Assembly (NCBI RefSeq): GCF_008087085.1
Contig: NZ_VIYJ01000002.1
Coordinates: forward strand, 496,001 to 560,000
Direction: 5' to 3'
Source: Nocardioides rubriscoriae
GTDB lineage: Bacteria; Actinomycetota; Actinomycetes; Propionibacteriales; Nocardioidaceae
DNA length: 64,000 nt
Shown in pieces: positions 17,472 through 26,836 of the stretch (within the stretch, counting starts at the first letter, position 1; the number at the start of each line of letters is the position of its first letter). The position numbers and the translations under genes are program-made. Under the pieces are notes generated by a model that was given only the letters and a program-made list of their open reading frames with translations, searched no databases and was not told the origin of the DNA.

Positions 17472-18261
17472 CCTGCACCACCACCCGTCGCTCGGCACGC
17501 CGCAGCACGGCGGCACACGCGAGCAGCAGCACGGCTGCCCACGCCGCGGCCAGTCCGAACCCGGCCACGGCGTCGAGACCGGTGCGCTTGCTGAGGAACA
17601 GGTCGGCCGGCAGCTGGACGAACGACTGCCACGGCAGCACCAGCGCGACGTGGCGCAGCCCGTCGGGGAAGAGCACGAGCGGCAGGGTGAGGCCGCTGAA
17701 GAAGAGCGCGACGAAGCCCAGCAGGCTGCGCGGGCCGGTGTCGTCGAGCAGCCAGAAAGCGCTCAGGGCCGCGAGCAGGCGCAGCGCGAAGCTGACCACC
17801 ACGGCCAGGGGCAGGGCGAGCAGGAACAGCGCCGCCCCGGACGGACTCGGCCGGTGCAGGTCGAAGAGCAGCGCGCCCAGCACGAACGGCACGACCCCGC
17901 GCGAGAGCAGGTGGTACGCCGCCCGCCCCAGGTCGGCGGCGAGGTACCAGGCCAGGATCGACACGGGCCGGTAGAAGTCGATCGCCACGTCGCCCGACCT
18001 GATGCGCGCGGCCAGGTCGTCGGGGCTGCCGCCGCCCCAGATGGCGACCACCATGATCAGGCCCTGCCCGATCCACACGTAGGTGAGCGCGTCCGCGACG
18101 TCGTACCCGCCGGCCTCGGGGTTGGCGCGCCACACGGCGGTGTAGACGAAGCAGAGGACCAGCCCGAAGACGGTGTTGGCGAAGGTGCCGGCGACGGTCG
18201 CACCGAGGTAGGTCGCGTAGCGGCGGAACGATCCCCTCGCCACCGCCACGTACAACCGCAC
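17464..18261 (-). CDS. ABC-2 family exporter permease, first subunit
   Basis: A 265-residue membrane protein with six hydrophobic stretches (TYLGATVAGTFANTVFGLVL; LIMVVAIWGG; LLGFVALFFSGLTLPLVLF; LAAAWAAVLLLACAAVL). The motif SGDVAIDFYRPVSILAWYLA is typical of this exporter subgroup. It is the promoter-proximal gene of the three-gene operon. The GTG at 18261 is supported by a TAGGGT hexamer 6 nt upstream. Confidence 0.88.
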   Translation of the reverse strand: MRLYVAVARGSFRRYATYLGATVAGTFANTVFGLVLCFVYTAVWRANPEAGGYDVADALTYVWIGQGLIMVVAIWGGGSPDDLAARIRSGDVAIDFYRPVSILAWYLAADLGRAAYHLLSRGVVPFVLGALLFDLHRPSPSGAALFLLALPLAVVVSFALRLLAALSAFWLLDDTGPRSLLGFVALFFSGLTLPLVLFPDGLRHVALVLPWQSFVQLPADLFLSKRTGLDAVAGFGLAAAWAAVLLLACAAVLRRAERRVVVQGG

Positions 18262-18267
18262 CGCGGC

Positions 18268-18273
18268 ACCCTA
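18268..18273 (-). promoter_or_regulatory. -10 element of the ABC-2 exporter operon
   Basis: TAGGGT on the minus strand, 6 nt before the GTG at 18261. Confidence 0.6.
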
Positions 18274-18307
18274 CGTGAGCCCCGGGCTGCGACCTCACAC
18301 CCGGCGA

Positions 18308-18352
18308 CCGAGATCAAGATGGGGATCCGTACTAATCCCGGGCCGATCTCGG
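18308..18352. repeat. Nested inverted repeat between divergent operons
   Basis: Outer arms CCGAGATC (18308-18315) and GATCTCGG (18345-18352) are perfect complements. Inside them GGGAT (18322-18326) and ATCCC (18335-18339) pair around an 8-nt loop. The 45-bp element lies between the exporter operon and the giant-protein operon, about 35 bp upstream of one promoter and 57 bp upstream of the other. It could be a dyad operator; it lacks the T-run of a terminator. Confidence 0.6.
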
Positions 18353-18408
18353 TCCTGCCGCGCCGAACATGGCCCGTTGTGACCATGTCGGCGCCCGTGG
18401 TCGCGTCC

Positions 18409-18414
18409 TAGCGT
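18409..18414 (+). promoter_or_regulatory. -10 element of the giant-protein operon
   Basis: TAGCGT, ending 6 nt before the GTG at 18421. Confidence 0.55.
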
Positions 18415-18420
18415 CACCGC

Positions 18421-21400
18421 GTGACCGATGCTCCCGGCCCGTCCAGCGACCCGCTATCCCCGATCCCCGCCGGCAGGTTCCGTCGTCGCAGCGTGGTCGC
18501 GGGCGGTGGGGTCGTGCTCACCGGGGCGATGCTGCAGAGCACCGCGGTCGGCCGGCAGGTCCTGCAGGCGCTGGGGTTCGACGACCCGGCGCCGGCCGGG
18601 TCCCTCGGCAAGCCGTTCGTGGGCGGCGTCCGCGTCGAGCAGGTACGCCGCCCCGAGGACCTCCTGGTCGTCGACCTGGTCCTGGTCAACCTGGCCACCA
18701 AGAAGTCCGGCAGCACCCTGTTCCTCGAGATCGCCGACCCGGGCAAGCGGGCCTACCTGGCGGTCGTGCTGCCCGGCCAGAACGTGGGGGAGACCCTGGG
18801 CCGCTCGGCGGGCACGCCCCTGTCGCAGACCAGGCTCGCCCTCCCCTCGGTGCTCGCCTTCCGGCTGCCCCGCGGGTGGCGCGCACCCTACGACCTGCCC
18901 CGGCTGCTCGACTGGAGCGGCCTGACCCCCGTCTGGTCCGCGCCGGGCCAGGAGCCCCAGAGCAGGATCGAGGCGCCGTACCGGTTGCGGTTGCAGCCCG
19001 ACAGCCGCACGGTCTGGCAGCACGCGGTCGACCCCGTGAGGCGCAGCGTCGGGGCCGGCACGACCGAGGTCTGGCACACCCGGCTGACCGGGCGCACCCC
19101 GGGATCGGGCAAGCCCGACCAGCGGTCCACGACCTTCCGCACGGTCCGCGTCACCACGGCGCTCACGACGTCGCTGGTCATGCCGCTGACCTCCGGCCAC
19201 CGTGCCCAGATCGTCGCGAAGTCGAAGGCCACCCCCGTCAGCGCCGACCGGCTCATCCTGTCGTCGCTGGGCTCGACCCTGGAGCTGCACGGGCGGTGGC
19301 CCGACACCGACGGGCTGCTCGCCTGGGACCACCGCAGCACCCTGGGCCGCGACCAGTACGTCAAGACCGTCGAGTCGGGCTTCCTCGCACCGTGGGGCCA
19401 CCGCGCCGCGAAGGTCACCGAGACCTGGCGCACGATGACCAGCCGCGACGGCCGGGCCGTGGCGGTGCAGCAGGGCTTCATGACGATCGTGCTGCTCGAC
19501 CCGGTGGTCGACACCTCGCTCGTCAAGCTGCGCACCGGTGGCGCCGGCGGTGCGACCACCGGGTGCGCGCTGCCCTTCCAGCGGGTGCGCTCGACCGTCG
19601 CCGTGACCGGACGGCTCACGCCCTTCGGCTCCGGCCAGGTGCCCCTGCTCTACGGCACGGCCTCCTCGCTGACGCTGCCCTTCGTCGGCACCGACTGGTC
19701 GGGAGGCGAGGTGCCGTTCGTCTCCCGCGTGATGTGGGTCGAGTCGATCGACGACGACCTGGCCTGGAACCAGCTCAACAGCTCCACCCGCACCGTAGAC
19801 CTGCTCGGGCAGCGTACGGCGGTCGCACCGGGCAGCAACGGCTCGACCACGCTCCCGGTGAGCCGGGTGGTCGTCTCGGTCCAGGGGCTCACGACGGGCC
19901 AGGTCATCGCTGTCGACCCGAGGCGAGCCCGCTTCCGACCCCAGGTCGACACCCTCGACGCGCAGCTGCCCGGCCTCGGCGCGCTGGCCGGCCCCGGCAC
20001 CGAGACCGGTGCGGTCCCGCACACCTACCACCCGGCCTACCTGACCAACCAGGACAACGTCGGCGGCATCGTGCTCGCCGTCTCGACCGGTGGTGCCGCA
20101 CGCCGTACCGCCGCGGCCCGGCGGGCGCCGACCGGCATCCTGCCGATCAGCCGTACCGGCGGGATGTTCTCGCTGCCGCCCTACCAGGGATTCAGCCGTC
20201 TCGGCGGCGCGCTGCTGGCGCAGGACCCCGCGGCGGTCACCGGGGCGGCCAGCGGCCTGTTGGACCCGAGCGCGGTCTTCTCGGGGCTCACCCTGCTCGG
20301 TGGGATCCCGCTCAGAGCGATCATCCCCGAGATCAGCGACGGCCTCGACGTCCTCCCCGCGGCCCTGCCGCAGGTGCGCCACGAGACCGTCGACGGGCGC
20401 CAGAGCGTGCGGATGACGATCACCCCGCCGCTGATGGATGCCTCCATCGCCCTGGCCGGCGGCGTCGAGCTGCGTTTCGTCGCCGGGGCCCTCAGCGTCG
20501 ACGTCAGCGTCCTCAGCGGCGGCCCCGGACCGGCCGAGGAGCGCTTCGAGGCCCGGCTCACCGGCTGTGCGCTCCAGCTCGGCGGGGTCGTCGTGCTCCC
20601 GATCGACGAGCTGCGCCTGGCCTCGAGCAGCGGTCACCCGCTCGACGTCATGTTCCGGCCCGGTGACGTCTCGTTCCTGGGCCCGCTCGCGTTCGTCCAG
20701 CAGCTCGCGGCCCTGGTGGCGAGGCTGCTCAGGCCCGAGGGCGCCGCCCGCCCCGCGCCGACGCAGCGCGTGATCGCCCTGCCCGGTCCGGCGGCCAGGA
20801 CGCTCGACCCCGACGTCGACGTCAGCCTCAGTGGCATCCACCTCGGCCTCGGCCTGGCCCTGTCCGACGTCGCGGTCGGGGTCTTCACCCTCGGCGGCCT
20901 GCGCTTCGGGCTCGGCGTCGAGATCCCGTTCAGCCAGCCCCAGCTGGTCGTCGACCTCGCCTTCGCCACCCACGACGACCCGTTCGTGGTCACCTTCGGC
21001 CCGTTCGGGGGCGGTGGCTACCTCGCGCTGCGGCTGCGCGGGGGAGAGGTCGACAACCTCGAGGTGTCGCTGCTGGTCGCCGGCGGCGTCGGGGTCAACC
21101 TCGGGGTGGCGGCCGGCGCGATCGCGGTCCAGGCGGGGTTCGTGCTCGCGCTGCCCGCGGGCCAGCCGGTCGCCGTCACCGCGTTCTTCCGGGCCAGCGG
21201 GTCGCTGGAGGTGCTCGGCCTGGTCTCGCTCAGCGTCGTCTTCGAGATCGCCCTGCAGTTCGTCGACACCTCGCCCAGCACCCTGACCGGCACGGCCACG
21301 CTCCAGCTCAAGGTCAAGGTGCTGTGCTGCAGCAAGACGGTCAAGGCGTCGGTGTCACGCACCTTCGCGGGCGGCAACCCCGGCACGCCGATCGGGCAGC

Positions 21401-21582
21401 CGCCACCGGCATCCCGCGGCGTCGGTGGTGCCGAGCGGGCGGCCATCGCCGCGCCCCCGGACCGTCGGGTCGGGTTCCTCGACACCTACCCCCAGGCCGC
21501 GCCCTGGCAGGCCTACGCCGCGGCGTTCGCCCCCACCACCGGCATCATCCTCGCCCCGCCGAGCCGGGCAGGCCGCTCATGA
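18421..21582 (+). CDS. Very large uncharacterised protein A (1053 aa)
   Basis: I do not recognise a characterised family. Near residues 20-45 an RRR run precedes a hydrophobic stretch (SVVAGGGVVLTGAM), which looks like a twin-arginine signal or anchor, though no clear AxA cleavage site follows. The body is beta-rich with no enzyme motif I can see. The C-terminal third has a Gly-rich amphipathic strand region (FGPFGGGGYLALRLRGGEV, then VGVNLGVAAGAIAVQAGFVL). This is followed by KVKVLCCSKTVKASVSRTFAGG and a short tail with FLDTYPQAAPWQAYAAAF. Its last codons overlap the start of protein B by 4 bp (ATGA), so the two are made together. Base composition matches the neighbourhood, giving no sign of recent transfer. 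Confidence 0.75.
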   Translation: MTDAPGPSSDPLSPIPAGRFRRRSVVAGGGVVLTGAMLQSTAVGRQVLQALGFDDPAPAGSLGKPFVGGVRVEQVRRPEDLLVVDLVLVNLATKKSGSTLFLEIADPGKRAYLAVVLPGQNVGETLGRSAGTPLSQTRLALPSVLAFRLPRGWRAPYDLPRLLDWSGLTPVWSAPGQEPQSRIEAPYRLRLQPDSRTVWQHAVDPVRRSVGAGTTEVWHTRLTGRTPGSGKPDQRSTTFRTVRVTTALTTSLVMPLTSGHRAQIVAKSKATPVSADRLILSSLGSTLELHGRWPDTDGLLAWDHRSTLGRDQYVKTVESGFLAPWGHRAAKVTETWRTMTSRDGRAVAVQQGFMTIVLLDPVVDTSLVKLRTGGAGGATTGCALPFQRVRSTVAVTGRLTPFGSGQVPLLYGTASSLTLPFVGTDWSGGEVPFVSRVMWVESIDDDLAWNQLNSSTRTVDLLGQRTAVAPGSNGSTTLPVSRVVVSVQGLTTGQVIAVDPRRARFRPQVDTLDAQLPGLGALAGPGTETGAVPHTYHPAYLTNQDNVGGIVLAVSTGGAARRTAAARRAPTGILPISRTGGMFSLPPYQGFSRLGGALLAQDPAAVTGAASGLLDPSAVFSGLTLLGGIPLRAIIPEISDGLDVLPAALPQVRHETVDGRQSVRMTITPPLMDASIALAGGVELRFVAGALSVDVSVLSGGPGPAEERFEARLTGCALQLGGVVVLPIDELRLASSSGHPLDVMFRPGDVSFLGPLAFVQQLAALVARLLRPEGAARPAPTQRVIALPGPAARTLDPDVDVSLSGIHLGLGLALSDVAVGVFTLGGLRFGLGVEIPFSQPQLVVDLAFATHDDPFVVTFGPFGGGGYLALRLRGGEVDNLEVSLLVAGGVGVNLGVAAGAIAVQAGFVLALPAGQPVAVTAFFRASGSLEVLGLVSLSVVFEIALQFVDTSPSTLTGTATLQLKVKVLCCSKTVKASVSRTFAGGNPGTPIGQPPPASRGVGGAERAAIAAPPDRRVGFLDTYPQAAPWQAYAAAFAPTTGIILAPPSRAGRS

Positions 21583-24500
21583 GCGCCACCAGCCTGCGCC
21601 AGACGGTCCTGGTCACCGCCGTGCCCCGGGGCGTCGTCCAGCAGCGCAACGGTTCGCGGCTCCGGGTCGGCGCGCACGTCTCGCCGCGCCTGTCCTACGC
21701 AGGAGACGGGGGCACGCTCGCGTCCTTCCCGGACTGGGTCGCGTGGCCCGAGCAGTCGATCTCGTGGCAGGTGCTCGTCAACGGGCAGGCGCTGACCCCG
21801 ACCGTGGTCAGCGCAGCGCCCGACCCCGCGCTGTGGCGCGCCCTGTTCCGACCGACGCTCCGGGTCGACTCCTTCACCGGCGACCCCGGCCCCGCCCGCA
21901 CGGTCCAGGGCTACTCCTACGCCGCCCTGGCGGGCTACCTGCGCCAGGCCTACGTCGACCCTGCGGGCTTCGGACGCTCCGCGTTCGCCTCCGCCGCGGT
22001 CCAGGCTCTCACCCGGACGCGGTGGCAGGCCGGGAGCGACACCGCCGCCACCGTCGACGAGGCCCTCGAGCACTACCTCGGCTTCTGGAGCCCCGCGGCG
22101 GGCGGCCGCACCGGTGGTGAGCGGGGCGCGCTCGACGACGACTTCCACGACCGGCTCACGCTCGTCGGCGACCACGCGCCGCTGCTCGAGCGGCTCGGCC
22201 TGGTCGTCGTGCTCGACATCCCGATGATCACCGCACCGCGCGAGAGCACGGTGCAGGTCGTCCCGACCTGGACCCCCGGGAGCGACGTGCAGACCCAGGT
22301 CGTCACGCCGCGGACCCAGGCGGTCTACGACCCCGCCGCGTCGGCGTTCGTGGCGCGCCGGCGCAGCACCACCTCGTCGGAGCACACCGAGCTGCTGCAC
22401 CTGGCCACCGGCAGCCGGGTCTTCAGCACGCACTCGCTGCACGTCGACGCCGCCACCGCCGGCAACGTCGGCGTCGCGGTCGGTGGCTCCAGCGACACCG
22501 GCGCCGCGCCCACCAGCGGCGGACTCACCCTCGCGCTCGCGGGCCGCATGCGGCGGGTCCAGGACGACCTCACCGCCGCCGAGGAGACCGCCCGCGGCAC
22601 CGTCGCCGACCCGGCCGCCCCGCCGGACCGCTACGCCGAGGACCTCGTCGTCGGGCACCACGTGCAGGTCGGTGTCGGGCCCGACCAGCGCTGGCACGGC
22701 CTCGGCCACCGCCAGGTGCGCTACGTCGTGGCGCGCGACGGCCAGGAACCGCTGGAGTTCACCGCCGTCGACGAGGCCGCGGTGACCGTCGCCGCGCGCC
22801 AGGCCGACCCCTCCGACGCGTCGACCCTGCTGGTCAGCGACGTCGTGATGCGCTGGGACGGCTGGAGCCTGGCCGTGCCGCGACCGGGGGTCCACCTGCT
22901 CCAGGACGACCCCGCCAACGCCTCGGTCGACGCCGTCCAGGGCCGACCGCCCGAGACACCGCTCACCCTCGAGACCACGCTCCCCGTCACCAGCGCCGAC
23001 GGCGACGACGCCCGGCTGCCCGTGCTGCGCTACGGGCAGACCTACGCCGTGCGGGGCCGCGCCGTCGACGTCACCGGCGGCTACCCGGCCTGGGACGGCG
23101 CCCCGTCGACCTCGGCCACGACCTACTGGCGCTACGACCCCGCGCCCACCCCGCTGGTGCTGCCTCCGCCCGACGAGTCACTGACCCGCGGCGAGAGCGC
23201 CCGCACGGTGGTCGTGCGCAGCGACCCGCGCAGCGGGGTGCTGCCGACCGTGAAGTCGTCGCGCACGCTCGCGCCGCCGCGCGCGAGCGTCGACACCGGC
23301 CTGCTTCACGGGTGGTTCGACGACGCCGGCGCGCCGGACCCCGCGGCGTACCCGCTGATCGGCGCCCTGGACAGCGCGACGGTCCCGGCGGTCGGGCCCG
23401 CCCCGGACGGGCCGACCCGCGAGCCGCGAGCCCGGGTGGTCGACTGGCTGCCCGACCCGATGCTCACCGACGTCCGCATCGGCCTGCTGGGCGCCGACGG
23501 CACCGAGGTCGACGGCCGCAGCCCGGGGTTCCTGCCTCCGGCCGACCCCGACGGGACCGGACGTGCCAGCCTCGGCTCCTGGCAGTCGGTCGCCCTGCTC
23601 GTCGAGGGCGTCGCCACGGGCGCCTACCCCACGATCTCGCAGGCCGAGACAGCGACGCCGCACCGGATCGTCACGATCGGCCTTCCGCCGGCGCGAGCCG
23701 CGCGGGTCGCGCTGCGGGCGCTGCCCCACGACGAGACCCTGGCGTTGCACGGCCTGGTCGACTGGCACGACTCCGACAGCTTCGCCACGACGGTCGCCGC
23801 GGTGCGTGCCGGCCAGCTCCCGCAGCTCACGCCCACGACGTACGTCGACATGGTGCACGCGGTGCGCCAGCCGTTGAGCGACCCGGTGGTGCACGCCCCG
23901 GACGTCATCGTGACCCGTGCCCAGGGGACCAAGGACCCCCGCCTGCTGGTCCCGGTCGACGTGCACGCCGACAGCTCCGCGCGGATCACGTTGTTCGCCT
24001 CGTGGACCGAGCGGATCGACGACGGGCCGCGACTGGTGGCCGAGGGGATCGTGAAGCCGTCGCTGCGCACGGTGCCACGCACCCGCGTCGTCGAGGCCAT
24101 CATCGACGTCGACCCCACCAGCCCGCTGCGCTCGCTGAGCCTCGAGGGCGTCGTGCCCCTCGACGACCTGCGCCGGCGCGACCTCACCCTCACGGCCGTC
24201 GCGACCAGCCGCTTCGTCGAGGAGTTCCGCACCCAGATCCCGTTCAAGGGCACCACCGGCCTGCTGCCGGTCGGGGTCGACCCCGAGAGCGTCGTCGTGC
24301 TCGGCGCGGGCGACCGCTCGCCGCTGACCCTGGACCGCGACTACCGAATCACTGCCGAGGGCTCCGCCTGGCGGCTGACCCTGGTCGGCCTGCTGGGGTC
24401 GGCCGTCGTCGTCGAGGGCGTGGTCGGCACCGTGCTGGCCACCTCGGCGCCCAGCGCGACCAAGGTGGTCGTCCCGGCCGCCGTGCGCCCGACACCGCCG

Positions 24501-25463
24501 AAGGTGCTCTACGCCGTCCCGGCCTTCGCCGTGGCCGCTCCCGAGCGCGACGACGGGGGCGACTGGCACGCCGGGCGCGGCGCGAGCCGGCTGCGCCTCT
24601 ACCTCGAGCGGCCGTGGTGGAGCAGCGGCGACGGCGAGCAGCTCGCCGTCATCGTGCGGACCAGCATCGACCCGTCCGCCGACCCCGGCGGCACCGCGCC
24701 GACCACGCGCCTGACCAGTCTCTACGGTGCCGACCCGGCCCTCGACCCGGGCGCGAGCCCCGTGCTCCAGCAGGACCTCACCTCGGGCACCACGGTGACC
24801 GGGGTGCTCGACGAGCTCGCCGTGCCCGTGGGGGCGACCTACACCGCCCGCGTCCACGACGTGCTCTACGACGCCACCCGCGACCTCTACTACACCGAGG
24901 TCCAGCTGCGCCCGCAGCCCGCGGGGACCTTCGTGCGCCTCGCGGTCGCGCGCTACCAGCCGAAGGTCGCGAAGGGGCTGTCGAACCTGTCGCGGATCAT
25001 CGCCATGGACCCCGTCCAGCTGTTGCCCCCGCGCGAGCTCACCGTCAGCAGGCGCCGGATCACCAAGCAGGACGTCGTGGTCGTGGCGGCCACCGGCCCG
25101 TCCCACCGGGGCCCGCTCAGCACCTCGCCGCCGGTGCTCAAGGTGTCGTTGCAGGTCAAGGCCGTGCGCGGCGCCGGCGACGACCTCGGCTGGGACACCG
25201 TCAGCACAGCCACCAAGCGGGCCCTGGCCAACGGCAAGGGGTTCGAGAAGGTCATGGTCGTCGTCCCCGACGTGGCCGACGGCAGGCACGGCGACGTCCG
25301 GGTGCTGGTCGAGGAGCTCGAGACCTGGCTCAGCGAGGACGAGCGTGGTGAGCAGACCGACCCGTGGCCGGTCGGCAAGCAGCCGCGCTCGTACGCCGAC
25401 GCCTTCCGGCACCTGCAGAACAGGCGGGTGACCTGGGTCGCGACCACCCCCATGCCGCGCTGA
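21579..25463 (+). CDS. Very large uncharacterised protein B (1294 aa)
   Basis: Second gene of the coupled pair; function unknown. The N terminus has no signal peptide. It contains RLRVGAHVSPRLSYAG and FPDWVAWPEQ near residues 30-60, a signature I associate from memory with other large unannotated bacterial proteins, which I cannot check here. Further landmarks are an RYGQTYAVRGRAVDVTGGYP stretch near 485, SLTRGESARTVVVRSDPRSG near 540, and long beta-rich segments. The C terminus (residues about 1150-1294) has RRRITKQDVVVV and a final RRVTWVATTPMPR. There is no catalytic motif, repeat array or membrane helix that I can see. A large multidomain structural or binding protein is the most I would infer. 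Confidence 0.75.
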   Translation: MSATSLRQTVLVTAVPRGVVQQRNGSRLRVGAHVSPRLSYAGDGGTLASFPDWVAWPEQSISWQVLVNGQALTPTVVSAAPDPALWRALFRPTLRVDSFTGDPGPARTVQGYSYAALAGYLRQAYVDPAGFGRSAFASAAVQALTRTRWQAGSDTAATVDEALEHYLGFWSPAAGGRTGGERGALDDDFHDRLTLVGDHAPLLERLGLVVVLDIPMITAPRESTVQVVPTWTPGSDVQTQVVTPRTQAVYDPAASAFVARRRSTTSSEHTELLHLATGSRVFSTHSLHVDAATAGNVGVAVGGSSDTGAAPTSGGLTLALAGRMRRVQDDLTAAEETARGTVADPAAPPDRYAEDLVVGHHVQVGVGPDQRWHGLGHRQVRYVVARDGQEPLEFTAVDEAAVTVAARQADPSDASTLLVSDVVMRWDGWSLAVPRPGVHLLQDDPANASVDAVQGRPPETPLTLETTLPVTSADGDDARLPVLRYGQTYAVRGRAVDVTGGYPAWDGAPSTSATTYWRYDPAPTPLVLPPPDESLTRGESARTVVVRSDPRSGVLPTVKSSRTLAPPRASVDTGLLHGWFDDAGAPDPAAYPLIGALDSATVPAVGPAPDGPTREPRARVVDWLPDPMLTDVRIGLLGADGTEVDGRSPGFLPPADPDGTGRASLGSWQSVALLVEGVATGAYPTISQAETATPHRIVTIGLPPARAARVALRALPHDETLALHGLVDWHDSDSFATTVAAVRAGQLPQLTPTTYVDMVHAVRQPLSDPVVHAPDVIVTRAQGTKDPRLLVPVDVHADSSARITLFASWTERIDDGPRLVAEGIVKPSLRTVPRTRVVEAIIDVDPTSPLRSLSLEGVVPLDDLRRRDLTLTAVATSRFVEEFRTQIPFKGTTGLLPVGVDPESVVVLGAGDRSPLTLDRDYRITAEGSAWRLTLVGLLGSAVVVEGVVGTVLATSAPSATKVVVPAAVRPTPPKVLYAVPAFAVAAPERDDGGDWHAGRGASRLRLYLERPWWSSGDGEQLAVIVRTSIDPSADPGGTAPTTRLTSLYGADPALDPGASPVLQQDLTSGTTVTGVLDELAVPVGATYTARVHDVLYDATRDLYYTEVQLRPQPAGTFVRLAVARYQPKVAKGLSNLSRIIAMDPVQLLPPRELTVSRRRITKQDVVVVAATGPSHRGPLSTSPPVLKVSLQVKAVRGAGDDLGWDTVSTATKRALANGKGFEKVMVVVPDVADGRHGDVRVLVEELETWLSEDERGEQTDPWPVGKQPRSYADAFRHLQNRRVTWVATTPMPR

Positions 25464-25558
25464 GGGGACGCGGCCCGACGGCCGATGAGGAGTCGGGGTC
25501 GAGGCACGTGACGGGGCTCTCGAGGACCACGGGAGCGCCGTGCGGGAGGATGCCTGGC

Positions 25559-26836
25559 GTGGACGACGCTCTCCCGGACGACCGGCTCTACCCGACCGGC
25601 CTGAAGCTCACCGACCGACGCGTGGTGGTCGTGGGCGGTGGCCACGTGGCCCAGCGACGCGTCCCGACCCTGATCGCGGCCGGCGCCCGGGTCGTGGTCG
25701 TCTCGCCGACCGTGACCCCGGCGCTCGAGGGCATCATCGCCGCGGGGGAGGCCACCTGGCATGAGCGCGGCTTCGTCGAGTCCGACCTCGACGACACCTG
25801 GTACGTCGTGGCCGCCACCGACGACGTGGCCGTCAACGCAGCCGTCGGCGACGCCGCGGAGGCGCGGCGGGTCTTCTGCGTGCGCTCCGACGACGCCGCG
25901 CTCGCCACGGCCTGGACACCGGCCGTGGGTCATGCGGCCGGGGTCACCGTCGCGGTCCACGGCGTCCGCGACCCGCGTCGCTCGGTCGCCGTGCGCGACG
26001 AGATCCTCGACGCGCTCCGCGAGGGCCGGATCAGCGCCGAGCACCACCGCGAGCGCACCACGACCCCCGGCGTCACCCTCGTCGGTGGGGGCCCCGGCGA
26101 CCCGCAGCTGATCTCGCTCGCCGGGCGCCGTGCGCTGATGGAGGCCGACGTCGTCATCGCCGACCGGCTCGCCCCGCGCGAGCTGCTGGGCGAGCTGCCG
26201 AGCGACGTCGAGCTCGTCGACGTCGCCAAGCTGCCGCGCGGGCGATCGGCGCTGCAGGAGGAGATCAACCGGATGATCGTCGAGCGCGCCCTCGCCGGCC
26301 ACCGCGTCGTGCGCTTCAAGGGCGGTGACAGCTTCGTCTTCGGCCGCGGCTACGAGGAGGTCATCGCCTGCCGCGAGGCGGGTGTGCCCGTCACCGTCAT
26401 CCCGGGGCTCAGCAGCCCGATCGCCGTCCCCGCGATCGCCGGCATCCCGGTCACCCACCGGGGAGTGGCCCACGAGTTCGCGATCGTCTCGGGCCACCTG
26501 CCGCCCGGGCACCCGAAGTCCCTGACCGACTGGGACGCCCTCGCACGCCTGCGCGGCACCCTGCTGCTGATGATGGCCGTCGAGCACGGCCCGCAGATCG
26601 CCGCCGCCCTGCTGGCCGGCGGCCGCCCGGCGGCCACGCCGGTCGCGGTCGTCTCCGACGGAACCATGGAGATCCAGCGCACCGTGCTCACCACGCTCGG
26701 TGAGCTCACCCACGACCTCGACGCCCAGCAGGTCCGGCCGCCGGCGATCATCGTGGTCGGCGAGGTCGTCGCCGTGGCCCACCCCGAGCGCTACCCCGCC
26801 CCCGTCGGGCTGGGGGAGGACTCCGCCGGTGGCTGA
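25559..26836 (+). CDS. cysG: Siroheme synthase: precorrin-2 dehydrogenase/ferrochelatase plus uroporphyrinogen-III methyltransferase
   Basis: A bifunctional enzyme of 425 residues. The N-terminal SirC-like half has the NAD-binding VVVVGGGHVAQRR near residue 23 and converts precorrin-2 towards siroheme. The C-terminal SUMT half has VTLVGGGPGDPQLISLAGRR near 177, VIADRLAP, and VIPGLSSPIAVPAIAGIPVTHR, and methylates uroporphyrinogen III with SAM. Siroheme is the cofactor of sulfite and nitrite reductases. The GTG at 25559 is preferred to the ATG at 25550. A GGGAGGA ribosome binding site (25544-25550) sits 8 nt before the GTG but overlaps the ATG. Confidence 0.94.
   Translation: MDDALPDDRLYPTGLKLTDRRVVVVGGGHVAQRRVPTLIAAGARVVVVSPTVTPALEGIIAAGEATWHERGFVESDLDDTWYVVAATDDVAVNAAVGDAAEARRVFCVRSDDAALATAWTPAVGHAAGVTVAVHGVRDPRRSVAVRDEILDALREGRISAEHHRERTTTPGVTLVGGGPGDPQLISLAGRRALMEADVVIADRLAPRELLGELPSDVELVDVAKLPRGRSALQEEINRMIVERALAGHRVVRFKGGDSFVFGRGYEEVIACREAGVPVTVIPGLSSPIAVPAIAGIPVTHRGVAHEFAIVSGHLPPGHPKSLTDWDALARLRGTLLLMMAVEHGPQIAAALLAGGRPAATPVAVVSDGTMEIQRTVLTTLGELTHDLDAQQVRPPAIIVVGEVVAVAHPERYPAPVGLGEDSAGG

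Noticed and set aside
25550..25552. ATG start of cysG
   Set aside because: The GGGAGGA ribosome binding site overlaps this codon. The in-frame GTG at 25559 has correct spacing.
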